A stretch of 64,000 bases of DNA from Pelagicoccus sp. SDUM812002. Lineage in GTDB: Bacteria; Verrucomicrobiota; Verrucomicrobiia; Opitutales; Opitutaceae. A program made the translations under genes and the position numbers. Numbering within the stretch: position 1 is the first letter of the stretch; every line of letters begins with the position of its first letter. Of this stretch, positions 9,374 through 18,154 are shown piece by piece. The notes under the pieces are model-generated. The model made no database searches, was not told where the DNA came from, and saw only the letters and a list, made by a program, of their open reading frames with translations. The stretch lies in contig NZ_JARXHX010000018.1 of assembly GCF_031127835.1 (NCBI RefSeq), positions 1 to 64,000 on the forward strand, read 5' to 3'.

Positions 9374-10121
9374 CGCGTCGTTGGCCTTGCTCGTAGAAGT
9401 TGCGGAAGAAGCGGTAGGGATCCTCGGTTTCCCGGTAGAGCTCCATGTAGTTTTCCGCGAACGGGGCGTTCTCCTGGAAGGCGTCGGTGACTTTCAGCTG
9501 AGTCGAAAGAGGGCGATCGAAAATGGAAAACGGATGCAGTAGCGAGTCGCCGATAAGGCCAAGGGTATCGCGACAATCCGAGGCCCCGATGAACGGGATG
9601 ACAAGGTAGGGACCACGCCCCATTCCGTACTGCCTCAGGGTAGCGTCGAAATCCGTATCCGTTTTCTGGATTCCGAACCGTTGAGTTGCGGGGTCGAACA
9701 CGCCGGCGACGCCTAAGGTGAGATTAATGCCAAAGCGTTTCAGGCTGCTCAGCGACTTTCGTCCGTTCCCTTGCAGCCCATGATGGAGGGCTGAGAGGGG
9801 GGCTTGAGCGGTATCGAAGACATTTCCTATGCTCTTGCGCGCAGGCTCAGGCACGATGCGTCGGTAGCCCTTGCTCAAAGGCGTAATGGCGAAGCGCCGC
9901 GTGACGTGGTTAAACGCGAAAATCGCTTTATTGAAAGGCCGTAGAGTGTCCTCTTCTTCTGGATACTCGACAACAGTCGGTTCTAGGTCAGTTTGACGTA
10001 GAGCGTCGCTGGAGAGATCCGGTGAGGACTGTTGGTCGGGTGCAGGCTGGCCCGGAACCTCAACAGCAACGAGGCAAGAGAGGAAGAGGAGCAAGCTGAG
10101 TGAAGGCGTTTTTGGTGACAC
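9339..10121 (-). CDS. MlaA/VacJ family outer-membrane lipid-asymmetry protein
   Basis: MlaA removes misplaced phospholipids from the outer leaflet of the outer membrane. The product is 260 residues with a signal-like N-terminus. The conserved core starts with DTLRPFNKAIFAFNHVTRRF and includes GINLTLGVAGVFDPA, the DFDATLRQYGMGRGPYLVIPFIG block and a DSLLHP stretch, which is diagnostic for the family. The start codon is GTG. No standard lipobox is obvious (the cysteine sits in LFLSC), so it may be a secreted rather than lipidated variant. It overlaps the downstream RND exporter gene by 35 bp. No mlaBCDEF genes are nearby. Confidence 0.9.
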   Translation of the reverse strand: MSPKTPSLSLLLFLSCLVAVEVPGQPAPDQQSSPDLSSDALRQTDLEPTVVEYPEEEDTLRPFNKAIFAFNHVTRRFAITPLSKGYRRIVPEPARKSIGNVFDTAQAPLSALHHGLQGNGRKSLSSLKRFGINLTLGVAGVFDPATQRFGIQKTDTDFDATLRQYGMGRGPYLVIPFIGASDCRDTLGLIGDSLLHPFSIFDRPLSTQLKVTDAFQENAPFAENYMELYRETEDPYRFFRNFYEQGQRRDEDYPTEPEQN

Positions 10122-10188
10122 GGAGATAGGCAGTCAAAATCGGTCGGGCAGCCTGTTCCTGCAGCGCCGCCCGAACCAACTGATCGCT

Positions 10189-10788
10189 TTAGGCTTCTTC
10201 GTCGAGACGCTCGACAAGTTTGTCGATAGCGTCGTCGAGCTGTTCCGCATCGAGGCTGGTATCGTCCTCGGTGATGTAGCCTCTCCAGAGAAGGGTTTCT
10301 GTATTCACATCGTAGATATCGAGCAGGAAGATGCGGGTGTTAGCGGGGAGATAAATCGGTTCGCTTGCGTCGGTGGCTGGGACCGTCTGCGTCTTGGAGA
10401 CGGTCGTTACCGATCCGTCTCGGTTACGCGTTTCTTCCGTGGTGGTTACGGTGATTTTTTCGGTGAGCGAAGCGTCGAGGTAGCTCGCCTGCACTGCGGG
10501 ATAGGTACGCAGAATAGCGCGAATCTGTGGATTTCGTTCGCCGACGTAATCGAAGCCGTACTCTTCGAGCTCTTCGATCAGTTCGGAGCTAGCCACTTCC
10601 TGCATCTGGGAACTGAATGCGGTGTCCATATCCGCTGTGTCAGGAATGGTGACAGCGAATCGATCCGTCTTCTGCAGATCGAGAGCTCTAGTGACGGAGC
10701 TTGAAGTCACGGATTCGGGTGTGGCACAGCCAGCAATTAGGAGGATAGCCAACAGTGCAAACGGGATGGGTAAAGTGCTTTTTTTCAT
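10189..10788 (-). CDS. Hypothetical lipoprotein
   Basis: I chose the ATG at 10788 because it opens a standard lipoprotein signal, MKKS followed by a hydrophobic run and LIAGC (Cys 21). A longer reading to 10845 would only add a polar extension. The mature ~179 residues are acidic and beta-rich, with a threonine-rich central part and an EAD-type helix at the C-terminus. I do not recognise the family, though the general look fits small lipoproteins that assist envelope assembly. It is upstream of the MlaA-RND pair on the same strand (67-bp gap) and could be part of that operon. Confidence 0.8.
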   Translation of the reverse strand: MKKSTLPIPFALLAILLIAGCATPESVTSSSVTRALDLQKTDRFAVTIPDTADMDTAFSSQMQEVASSELIEELEEYGFDYVGERNPQIRAILRTYPAVQASYLDASLTEKITVTTTEETRNRDGSVTTVSKTQTVPATDASEPIYLPANTRIFLLDIYDVNTETLLWRGYITEDDTSLDAEQLDDAIDKLVERLDEEA

Positions 10789-11209
10789 AACGATAGTGGG
10801 TTTTACATTAATGATTGCAGTAAGGCATTGCTCGTAGGGTGCCAAACCGAGGGCACCTTTGCTACTAAACGGCTTTGCTCTTTGTAAGTTGCTGTATACG
10901 ATCTAGTTACTCGATCAACCTGCATGAATTCCCTTTTCTGAGGATTGGACAAGCTAGTCGCAACGGTGCAGTTCGCACCCTCGAGTGGTGGAGATTCGGG
11001 CGAAAGCTTCGCGTGGGTACATTCCCAACTTTGTTACGGGTCGAGCGGTCGTCCAGGTGGATTCTGAAGTTTGGCACTTCCCGTGCATATCGGACAGCAA
11101 CCTATGAAAACGGTGTACCCACTGCCCGAGCGCGGCGATGAGCGTGCTGCGATGCATTGATTGGCACTGCTTTATGCAACGCTGAACGAACACGAAGGGA
11201 GTAACGAAG
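10789..11209. other. Divergent intergenic region, no gene seen
   Basis: This 421-bp region separates the minus-strand lipoprotein gene from the plus-strand DUF748-like gene, so promoters for both should lie here. Open frames exist but their translations look like shadows (Arg/Ser-rich, no family resemblance). I could not identify convincing -35/-10 pairs or operators. Confidence 0.4.
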
Positions 11210-12304
11210 ATGACGATACACAAAAATTGGGGCTCTCTTTCGCGCAAAGCCCGCTTCGGGTGGATCTGCTTGGCGGTGTTCGCGATCTTGCTGACGCTTC
11301 GTGCCGCGGCTCCCACTCTGGTCGAGCGTCATGTCAATGGCGTGCTGGACAACCTGGATGGCTACAGCGGTTCGATTGACGATGTCGACCTATCGCTCTT
11401 CAGGGGAGCCTACCGCATCGAGGGACTGGTGCTTGATAAGGACGAGGGCGGAGCAAAGATTCCCTTCCTGGAGGTGCCTGGACTGGATCTTTCGATCGAG
11501 TGGAAGGCGCTACTGGACGGCGGATTGGTAGGTGAATTAATCTTAGAGGAACCTGTCCTCTCGCTCTTGGCGGCAGAAGATGAGGAAGACGAGCAACTCG
11601 GGGAAGAAGGAAACTGGCTAGAATCGGTGCAGTCGCTCGTCCCCTTCGTACTGAATCGGTTCGAGGTGGAGAACGGCACGATCACATTTGATTTTGCAGA
11701 CGATGCGGCACCGCTGATGGTGAAGGCAAACTCGCTGCAGATGCTGGCGACCGACATTACGAATGTGGCGGATGTGGCCGAAGAGCTTCCCTCGCGGCTC
11801 AGGGCGACGGCGACGCTAGAAGAGGGGGCTCCATTGCGATTGGAGGGCCGCTTCGATCTGACTGGAGACACGTGGGAGATGGATATGGAACTAGAGTGCG
11901 AGCCAATCGAGTTGGACTACCTAAATCCGTTTCTGGAGAAGTACGCCAATCTAGATGTGCGCGGCGGGAACCTCGGCCTGTTCGCGGAGTGCGCGGTAGC
12001 GGCTGGAGAGGTCGACGGTTACCTCAAGTTTCTCGCTCAGGATATCGACGTTTACGAGTCGGGCGAAGAGGGCGGCCCACTCTCGGCTTTGTGGGAAGCG
12101 GTGGCCGCGGGGCTGATAACCATAACGAAAAACCGAAACAAAGACCAATTCGCGGCAAAGGTACCCTTTTCCGGGAAAACGGAGGATTTCAGTGCCGGGA
12201 CGTTCGCCTCGGTCGGATCGCTTTTGAGAAACGCTTTCGTGAAAGCCCTATCCGGCAATGTGGACGACAGCATCAGTCTAGCGGACTTGGACCAGGAAAA
12301 CTGA
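11210..12304 (+). CDS. DUF748/AsmA-like envelope protein
   Basis: The product has one N-terminal membrane anchor (about residues 15-35) and a periplasmic remainder of alternating short beta segments. The pattern SIDDVDLSLFRGAYRIEGL and later lines on superimposed strands are typical of DUF748 and AsmA-type repeats. These form long grooves and are now widely regarded as candidate lipid-transfer bridges across the periplasm. At 364 residues it is shorter than most AsmA-like proteins. An acidic insert occurs near residues 120-135. The gene stands alone. Domain recognition is moderate and function is by analogy. Confidence 0.78.
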   Translation: MTIHKNWGSLSRKARFGWICLAVFAILLTLRAAAPTLVERHVNGVLDNLDGYSGSIDDVDLSLFRGAYRIEGLVLDKDEGGAKIPFLEVPGLDLSIEWKALLDGGLVGELILEEPVLSLLAAEDEEDEQLGEEGNWLESVQSLVPFVLNRFEVENGTITFDFADDAAPLMVKANSLQMLATDITNVADVAEELPSRLRATATLEEGAPLRLEGRFDLTGDTWEMDMELECEPIELDYLNPFLEKYANLDVRGGNLGLFAECAVAAGEVDGYLKFLAQDIDVYESGEEGGPLSALWEAVAAGLITITKNRNKDQFAAKVPFSGKTEDFSAGTFASVGSLLRNAFVKALSGNVDDSISLADLDQEN

Positions 12305-12451
12305 TCGCTAGCGGCGCTTGAACGAGGATGGGAGCCCCGTCGAACGAGCAATACTCTAGTAACCAACCGGCCACGAAACGTAAACGGGACTGCCAGCAAC
12401 ACCTTCTCGTCAGTCTCTCAGGAAATTCTTTTTCCGGACGATTTGTGAGGG

Positions 12452-13000
12452 ATGCTGTTACTACTAATTTTTATTATAGCAGGGTCGCTGTTTGCGATGT
12501 CGCTTTGCCTAAAACTTCTAAAGCGCAGCCGCTATCAAGGACCGCCAGCAGTCCCAGAGAAGCGGACGAGCAGGGTGCCCCAGCCCGGACACGAGCTTGC
12601 AGGGCATTATCAGCGAAAAGACGCCCTCTTGAGTCCTTCGGAGCGTCAGTTCTATGTGGAGCTGAAATCAGCCTTGTCGATCGAGCACGAGGTTTCCTGC
12701 AAGGTTCGTTTGGAGGACATTTTTCTCGTGAAGCCGATGCATAGCCGAAATGAACGCCACAGCCTCCGGAATCGGATCAAGTCCCGGCATGTGGACTTCG
12801 TTGTAACGAACGCAGCAGATTCACGCATCGTGGCCTTGGTCGAGCTAGACGATTCGTCGCATCGGTCGAAGTCTGCCCAGGATAGCGATCTCTTCAAGGA
12901 CGAGCTCGCTCGAGCAACGGGCGTGAACCTGTTGAGATTTCCAGCTCGCAGCCAGTATGACGTCAGCGAGATCCAGCTCAGCCTGTATGGACCCAACTGA
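12452..13000 (+). CDS. Membrane-anchored DUF2726 protein
   Basis: A single N-terminal membrane segment (residues 1-22) is followed by a basic linker and a DUF2726 domain. That domain starts at LLSPSERQFYVELKSAL and runs to the C-terminus, with HVDFVVTN and ALVELDDSSH resembling the conserved acidic strand of restriction-endonuclease-like folds and ending in LLRFPA. DUF2726 proteins are widespread and poorly characterised; a nuclease-like fold has been suggested from motif patterns. The ATG at 12452 is preceded closely by GAGG. It follows the DUF748 gene by 147 bp on the same strand. Confidence 0.82.
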   Translation: MLLLLIFIIAGSLFAMSLCLKLLKRSRYQGPPAVPEKRTSRVPQPGHELAGHYQRKDALLSPSERQFYVELKSALSIEHEVSCKVRLEDIFLVKPMHSRNERHSLRNRIKSRHVDFVVTNAADSRIVALVELDDSSHRSKSAQDSDLFKDELARATGVNLLRFPARSQYDVSEIQLSLYGPN

Positions 13001-13453
13001 TACGGACTCCGAATCTTGAGCTTGGCTTCCTTCTATGAACCTAACGCCATCGACCATGCATATCGGAGTTAATCCGTGGATACGCACGCCGCCTATAATA
13101 CGCTAGAACGCGTAATCACATGAATCAGAGCCTTTTTTACATTCTAGTGTGCTTTACAGGTCCATTGCAGAAAATACTCATTGCCTAACGCATACCTTTT
13201 TATTTCGCACAATAGATATTATGTCTAATCTTAGTTCAAAGGAAGCAATGCTCTGTTTTTCGGTTTGAATTCATGTTTGCTCCTCTTCTGCCACAGTGCC
13301 CACTTCAGTCTTTTGCTGTTTTGGAAGATGGATACGTGAGTTCACGGGTTAACGCACTTTTTGCGTGTGATCGTGAATAAAGTGCCCGACCGAGTGTCTG
13401 GAGGCTTTCAAAACTTCCTCTTCTTTGGTTTCAAGGAATTGGGAGTTCAGGTC
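13001..13453. other. AT-rich intergenic region
   Basis: No gene is supported in these 453 bp. The part from about 13120 to 13300 is clearly more AT-rich than the flanks, with T runs. Two copies of TGGATACG occur, at 13077 and 13329. A plausible promoter for the downstream gene lies here, but no single box is convincing. Confidence 0.45.
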
Positions 13454-14160
13454 ATGACGCAACGCAGGCACGGCAACAAGGGTTACAACGGCCATCGCCC
13501 ATTGGGACGATCCCAGCTGAAACAGCGTTTTCTGCGGGCTCGTGAGAATCCTCTACCTCCTACCGCTGATCTAGAAAACGTTGCAGATGCCGGTTGTTTA
13601 GCGGAACTGGGCCCATGGCCGTATGAAATTTCTAATTACTGCTGCGAAAGTTGCTATCGCGAAGCTATGGGCTATGCGGACGAGGAAGATCTAGATCTCC
13701 ACTCTGTACGGCTTCTGTTGGATACGCTCTTGCACCCAGATCCTTGGGTCTTGGATTTGGAACAGGCACGCGATCGTATGCTGCCAGATACGCCAATGAG
13801 CCACTCTGTTTGGTCGATTCAGCAGAGCCCATTGAGGAACGTTTGGCGAACCACGTGCAGCGTATGATCGGCGCGGCTTCAGAAAACGCTCCTTTGCGGC
13901 AATCTGTTCTAGCTGGCGTCAGCGATTCCTCGCGGTTGCAGCGGATTCGCGAGGTCAGCCAAAGAATGGCTACGCCGCATTTCGGACGGTTGATTTTGCT
14001 GTTTTCGCCCTTCTGGATTCGCGAAAACACCGTGGAGGTGGACCTCGGCCAGCTCCGCGTGGTGCAGGCTCGCGGTAAATTTAATCGCCCTGCCAATGCC
14101 GCCGAACAAGCTACCATTTCCCGCTGGTTCGCTGCCGTCGTTGAAGAGAACCACACCTGA
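13454..14160 (+). pseudogene. Frameshifted hypothetical gene
   Basis: Two overlapping plus-strand frames together read as one protein of about 235 residues. The first frame runs from ATG 13454, preceded by GGGAG at an 8-base spacing. It looks coding up to MLPDTP, then turns implausible and stops at 13867. The frame one base back becomes coding-like from NEPLCLVDSAEPIEERL near 13795 and continues to 14160. A single missing base around 13793-13797 restores one continuous reading frame. The protein has a cysteine cluster (CCESC) in the N-terminal half and an FGRLILLFSPFWIRE stretch near the C-terminus. I do not recognise the family. It may be a real inactivating mutation, a sequencing error or, less likely, programmed slippage. 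Confidence 0.65.
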
Positions 14161-14227
14161 GTATTTCTAGGTCTCGGACGACATTCCTCCCCACTTTTCC
14201 AATCCTGAATCCAATACCAACCGACTC

Positions 14228-16798
14228 ATGACTCCATTCCCACAATCCAAGCTCCCAAGCGCCGTACGAATGGTGGCTGGCTTCGTTCTGGCCGCCCTGC
14301 TTTCAGTGCAGACTTTAACTGCTCAAGTGCCCACTGGCCCTTGGACGGGCCTCGACAAGTCGATCCATCGCGGTCAACTGCACGAACTCAAGCTCGAGCT
14401 GAAGGAAGCCAGCGATGAGGAGGCAGGTCTCTTCCCAAGGCGCTCTCCCCTCGCCTTACCTGCGCTTGAAAAACGGATACTTGCCGGATCGATGGAATTC
14501 TGGGTCGACACGAATCGAGGCAAAACGCTGCTTCGCGAAACGCGTGACATCATGGTCGCCTACTTCCCGGAGATCCGTATAATGTCATTGCATTTCAAAT
14601 ACGGTACTCGGATTGATCCCATTAACACGCATGTCGGCATCTATGATCCGCAAGATCAAGTGATCGCCTTCTTCCATACAGGAGGAGCAGCGAGAGACAG
14701 CCTTCCCTACATCTTGCAGGCAGGCCGTACGCCACCCCAGGACTTACAGCAGCTCACCGAGCAAAAGGGTTCCTCGGTCTTTCCGGTCGCAGCGAATCCA
14801 ACAAACGTTTTTCAGGCGGCCCAACAACGCAAACAGGCCCAGCAGGCCGCTAAGCGGCAGCAGGAGCTGATTCTCAAATATCAGCCGCGCATCCAGGCCC
14901 TGCAGCAAGAGATGATCGCCGCCTTTCAAGTGGGCAACAATGCTCTAGCTCAGGAGAAGCAACGGGAAATGCAGGAGCTCGCCGTGAAGCTGAAGGCTGT
15001 CCAACGTGGCGAAATCCCAGCGGAGGAGCTCGAGGCCGGCAATTCCTCCGGCGGGTCGAGCACGGCCTCGAAGCCGGGATCAGGTTGTCCGGAGGAAGCG
15101 CAGGCTTGGATCGGCGAACTAGAGGCCAACGGCGAGTCGCATCGTGAGTTTAGCGGTATGGTTCGGCTGGGGAACTTTTTCCGCGACGAGTATTTCGTCC
15201 CTCATTTCGAGGAAACTTTTAGCGACTTCAGCAAGCAGCAAAGCATGAAGGTTTCCCGAGACATCCAACAGCGTTGCCTCCCGGCAGGGTCCCATCTGCG
15301 CAACTCCGCTTACGTCCCCACTTTGGGCGGCATCTTCATGGACAGCCAACAGTTTAACCGCTTCGACGCGCTGTCCACGGCTAAAGCCCTCGATATGCTG
15401 GCGAAGTGGCAGGAGCAAACGATTCGCCGGGTTGAGGAGTCTGGAAGCCTTGAGCTTACGGAAGCGTTCGAGCTGATTCGCAACGGGATTACCGGAGCTC
15501 TTTGGCCGAGCGGACAAGAGGTGGCTCGTGAACAGATGGCGGAAGTGGTTTCCAGCAAAGTGAGCAAGCTGGTTTATTCGGAACTCGAAGCTATTTTAGA
15601 TCGTCTTGTAAATGCGGATACGGCGGCTCCTTTGCGGGAGTTGATGAACTTGCGAAGAGGAAGCCTCGCGAGCAAGATTCCAGGCGGTAAGGCGGATGCG
15701 TTCGAGGAAGCGCTTTGGATAAAAGTGGACCCCGTGCTAGGACGCTACTTGGATAAGCGATTGCGCGACTTTGGCGAATCGAGGGATGGCCGCGAAACCT
15801 TAGCTGCAGGTAAGCGTTGGCATCGCGAAGCCGGCGAGGCCTTGCAGTTTATCGGCGAGCGGCCGGCCTATCGCGACTTTGAAACCGCTTTCTCGAAGCA
15901 ACGCCAGCAGTCCTACGACGCGGCGGAAAAGAGCTTGGAGGCAGACTTGATGGAGATCACCGAAAAGCGTGCCGCGATGGAGTTCGATTGGCCTTTCGCG
16001 CTGAAGACGGACTTGGCTGTCAGCGCGGCATGGCGGGGTCTCAAGGCGCTGCAGCAAAAGCGTATCGAGCAAATCGATTGCCAGAACTATTTGGCCCGCG
16101 TGGGCGACGGGCCGTTTGCCCCAGATTATCCAGGATCAGTTTATCTAAACGCGGTCTACCGCGGAGATGTGCAAACCATGCGGGCGGAAGATCAAGCCTA
16201 CCAACAGCAGATACGGGAATACCTAGCCCCTCTGCTCAACAGCAGCGCCATGGATTCGATGGACGTAATTGTGGGCAGCATCCTTGGCCCTGAGTTCAAG
16301 GTGAGTAATGCCTACCTGAACGGTATCGCCGACACGAATGGATACGACTCCCTGCTCGCTTGTTTCGTGGTCAAGTACCACGGGGTCTATGGCAACTGCG
16401 GTGGTAGGCCGACAACCGTCATTCCGGTGACTACCATCACTACGACCGTGCAGCAGTTTACGGATGGGACTAGCAGAAGCTTCGAAAGCGACCGCGAAAC
16501 AAACAACCACACAGTACTGCGGGACCATTCGACGGCCTGGCGCGAATACGAAGGCAGATATTCCGACCCACAGCTGATGCGCTATGCAGCGATGCTATCG
16601 AAATCGATGTCTCCTGAGGGCAAGGATCTGAATCTTGGATACAAATTGGCCGATGCAATCGAAGGCTTGATCAAGGCAATGCGGACTTATCCTTGCGATC
16701 ACGACGTGACGCAGCGAATGGAAGCTAACCTGTTGGACCTTTTCAACGGTCGCTCGCCCCGCCGTACCGGCCCCGTGGGTACAAACTGGAAACACTAA
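14228..16798 (+). CDS. Large secreted protein of unknown function
   Basis: This 856-residue protein has a signal peptide (hydrophobic stretch about residues 15-31, cleavage near LTAQ-V). A glutamine/alanine-rich coiled-coil segment lies at about 195-265 and a Ser/Gly linker at about 275-290. A mostly helical C-terminal half follows, with a threonine-rich patch near 740. Several cysteines are scattered in the second half. No catalytic motif or known family is apparent. It begins 67 bp after the frameshifted gene and is closed by a strong terminator, so it is the last gene of its transcript. Residues 90-160 hint at a compact beta-rich domain. I regard it as real, with function unknown. Confidence 0.85.
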   Translation: MTPFPQSKLPSAVRMVAGFVLAALLSVQTLTAQVPTGPWTGLDKSIHRGQLHELKLELKEASDEEAGLFPRRSPLALPALEKRILAGSMEFWVDTNRGKTLLRETRDIMVAYFPEIRIMSLHFKYGTRIDPINTHVGIYDPQDQVIAFFHTGGAARDSLPYILQAGRTPPQDLQQLTEQKGSSVFPVAANPTNVFQAAQQRKQAQQAAKRQQELILKYQPRIQALQQEMIAAFQVGNNALAQEKQREMQELAVKLKAVQRGEIPAEELEAGNSSGGSSTASKPGSGCPEEAQAWIGELEANGESHREFSGMVRLGNFFRDEYFVPHFEETFSDFSKQQSMKVSRDIQQRCLPAGSHLRNSAYVPTLGGIFMDSQQFNRFDALSTAKALDMLAKWQEQTIRRVEESGSLELTEAFELIRNGITGALWPSGQEVAREQMAEVVSSKVSKLVYSELEAILDRLVNADTAAPLRELMNLRRGSLASKIPGGKADAFEEALWIKVDPVLGRYLDKRLRDFGESRDGRETLAAGKRWHREAGEALQFIGERPAYRDFETAFSKQRQQSYDAAEKSLEADLMEITEKRAAMEFDWPFALKTDLAVSAAWRGLKALQQKRIEQIDCQNYLARVGDGPFAPDYPGSVYLNAVYRGDVQTMRAEDQAYQQQIREYLAPLLNSSAMDSMDVIVGSILGPEFKVSNAYLNGIADTNGYDSLLACFVVKYHGVYGNCGGRPTTVIPVTTITTTVQQFTDGTSRSFESDRETNNHTVLRDHSTAWREYEGRYSDPQLMRYAAMLSKSMSPEGKDLNLGYKLADAIEGLIKAMRTYPCDHDVTQRMEANLLDLFNGRSPRRTGPVGTNWKH

Positions 16799-16801
16799 CG
16801 C

Positions 16802-16834
16802 AAAAGCCCCTGCCGCGAAAGCAGGGGCTTTTTT
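16802..16834 (+). terminator. Strong rho-independent terminator
   Basis: A perfect 12-bp stem, AAAAGCCCCTGC / GCAGGGGCTTTT, with loop CGCGAAA is followed by two more T residues. It sits 4 bp after the stop of the large secreted protein gene. Because the stem carries its own A and T tracts it may also work on the opposite strand for the MscS gene. Confidence 0.92.
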
Positions 16835-16844
16835 GTAATGGCAG

Positions 16845-16860
16845 ACCGGGTGGAACCGGT
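16845..16860. repeat. REP-like palindrome, diverged copy
   Basis: ACCGG and CCGGT pair around the loop GTGGAA, the same loop found in the copies at 3366 and 4053. Relative to those copies one stem base pair is changed on both sides (G to C with C to G), so pairing is preserved. It lies between the terminator and the MscS gene end. Confidence 0.55.
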
Positions 16861-16876
16861 ACCGCCCGTTCGCTGC

Positions 16877-17797
16877 TTAGCCGGCGGCCTCTGAACCTTC
16901 CTTGAAGAAGTGCACGTCTCTCTGCGGGAATGGTATGGAGCAACCTCCCGCTTCGAGCGCTTCCTTGCCGGCTTTGGTCAGGTCCAGCTTCGCAGGCCAC
17001 CAGTCGGAAGCCATACAGTAGACGCGGAACATGATGTTGACTGAGGAATCGCCGAGGCTGTCTACCTTGATAAATGGAGCGGGGTCCTTGAGCACGCGTT
17101 CGTCTGATGCCGCGAGCTCTTCTAGGATCTGTATGGCTCTGTTGATATCATCACCGTAGGCGATGCCGAATGTGATATCGAAGCGGCGTTGAGAGTCTAC
17201 CGTATCGGAAAAATTGACGATGATACTGCCCCAAATCTTGGAATTAGGAATCATCACCCTCGGACAATCTGGTTGGTGGGCCTTCGTGACGAAAAGCCCT
17301 ATTTCGTCAACGAGGTATACGTCCCCTCCTCCGATTTTAACTGCGTTTCCGGCACGGAATGGCTTCAAAAAGAGGATCATCACCCCGGCAGCGATGTTAC
17401 TCAGGGTGCCTTGCAAGGCTAAGCCGATGGCAAGGCCAGCCGTACCGAGCACGGCGATCAAGCTGGCAGTTTCGACACCAAATTTTCCGAGTACGATTAT
17501 GACCACTACGACCATCAAGGCTGCGTACAACACCTGCTTGGCGATCGATGCGAGCGAGGGTTCCTCGGGGTGCTTCTTCAGGATCAAACCGGAAATTCTC
17601 TTAGAGATGAATTTCGCTAGAATGTTGCCGACAATCAGTATGACGATCGCGCCGAGGACACTCATGCCATATCGGGTCGCGAATGAGACGAGGCTTTCGA
17701 TAAACTGCTCGGTAGCTTGATTCGCTTCGTTGACCGTGTTTGTCGCAGATTCGTCTGCAGTTGCTTGGGCGATTGGTAAGATGAGATGACTTATCAT
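16877..17797 (-). CDS. Small-conductance mechanosensitive channel (MscS family)
   Basis: MscS channels open on membrane tension and release solutes during hypo-osmotic shock. The 306-residue length fits the basic three-helix MscS type. A polar N-terminus of about 35 residues precedes helices at about 40-60 and 85-105. The pore helix then carries the Gly/Ala pattern LGTAGLAIGLALQGTLSNIAAG. The cytoplasmic beta domain has the VMIPNSKIWGSIIVNFS motif and the family-typical VYCMASDWW region. It is a single gene with 357 bp of upstream DNA. No special regulatory element was recognised. Confidence 0.95.
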   Translation of the reverse strand: MISHLILPIAQATADESATNTVNEANQATEQFIESLVSFATRYGMSVLGAIVILIVGNILAKFISKRISGLILKKHPEEPSLASIAKQVLYAALMVVVVIIVLGKFGVETASLIAVLGTAGLAIGLALQGTLSNIAAGVMILFLKPFRAGNAVKIGGGDVYLVDEIGLFVTKAHQPDCPRVMIPNSKIWGSIIVNFSDTVDSQRRFDITFGIAYGDDINRAIQILEELAASDERVLKDPAPFIKVDSLGDSSVNIMFRVYCMASDWWPAKLDLTKAGKEALEAGGCSIPFPQRDVHFFKEGSEAAG

Positions 17798-18154
17798 ATT
17801 ATCAGTTGTTCAGTGCTAGTAGGATTGGCGTGACCAGAAGCTCGCGCTGGCACATGAACGGCCCCACCTGCTGATTCCATGCCCGATCTGATTTCAAACC
17901 CGAGCTTCCCCCTAACCAACCGAACTTAGTGTCGTTCTCCTTGAGAACTGGTAGCAAAAGTTTGCAAATTTCACCAACGAGCGACTCTAGGCATTGCTAT
18001 TTGCAATACCGCATTTCAATTAGCTCCCTCGCTCAGGCGAATAACAGGAGCCTACCAGAAGATTCTGTCTGGATCCGCAAGTCCAACCCTACAAAAGGCG
18101 TTCCCACGAAATACGAACGCCTTTTGCACTTTAGGAGAATGAAATCTGAATAAC
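17798..18154. other. Intergenic region containing a terminator
   Basis: This is upstream of the MscS gene and downstream of the KduD-like gene, both on the minus strand. The only clear element is the hairpin at 18093-18125. The remainder should hold the MscS promoter, but I cannot define it. Confidence 0.45.
18093..18125 (-). terminator. Rho-independent terminator after the KduD-like gene
   Basis: AAAAGGCGTTC and GAACGCCTTTT form a perfect 11-bp stem with an 11-base loop, 29 bp beyond the stop of the dehydrogenase gene. The T tract is only four long. The structure is symmetric enough to work in both directions. Confidence 0.8.

Noticed and set aside
11210-12304. Alternative reading of the DUF748-like gene as a flagellar or pilus protein
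   Set aside because: It has one anchor and AsmA-like beta pattern, with no type IV pilin or flagellin signature.
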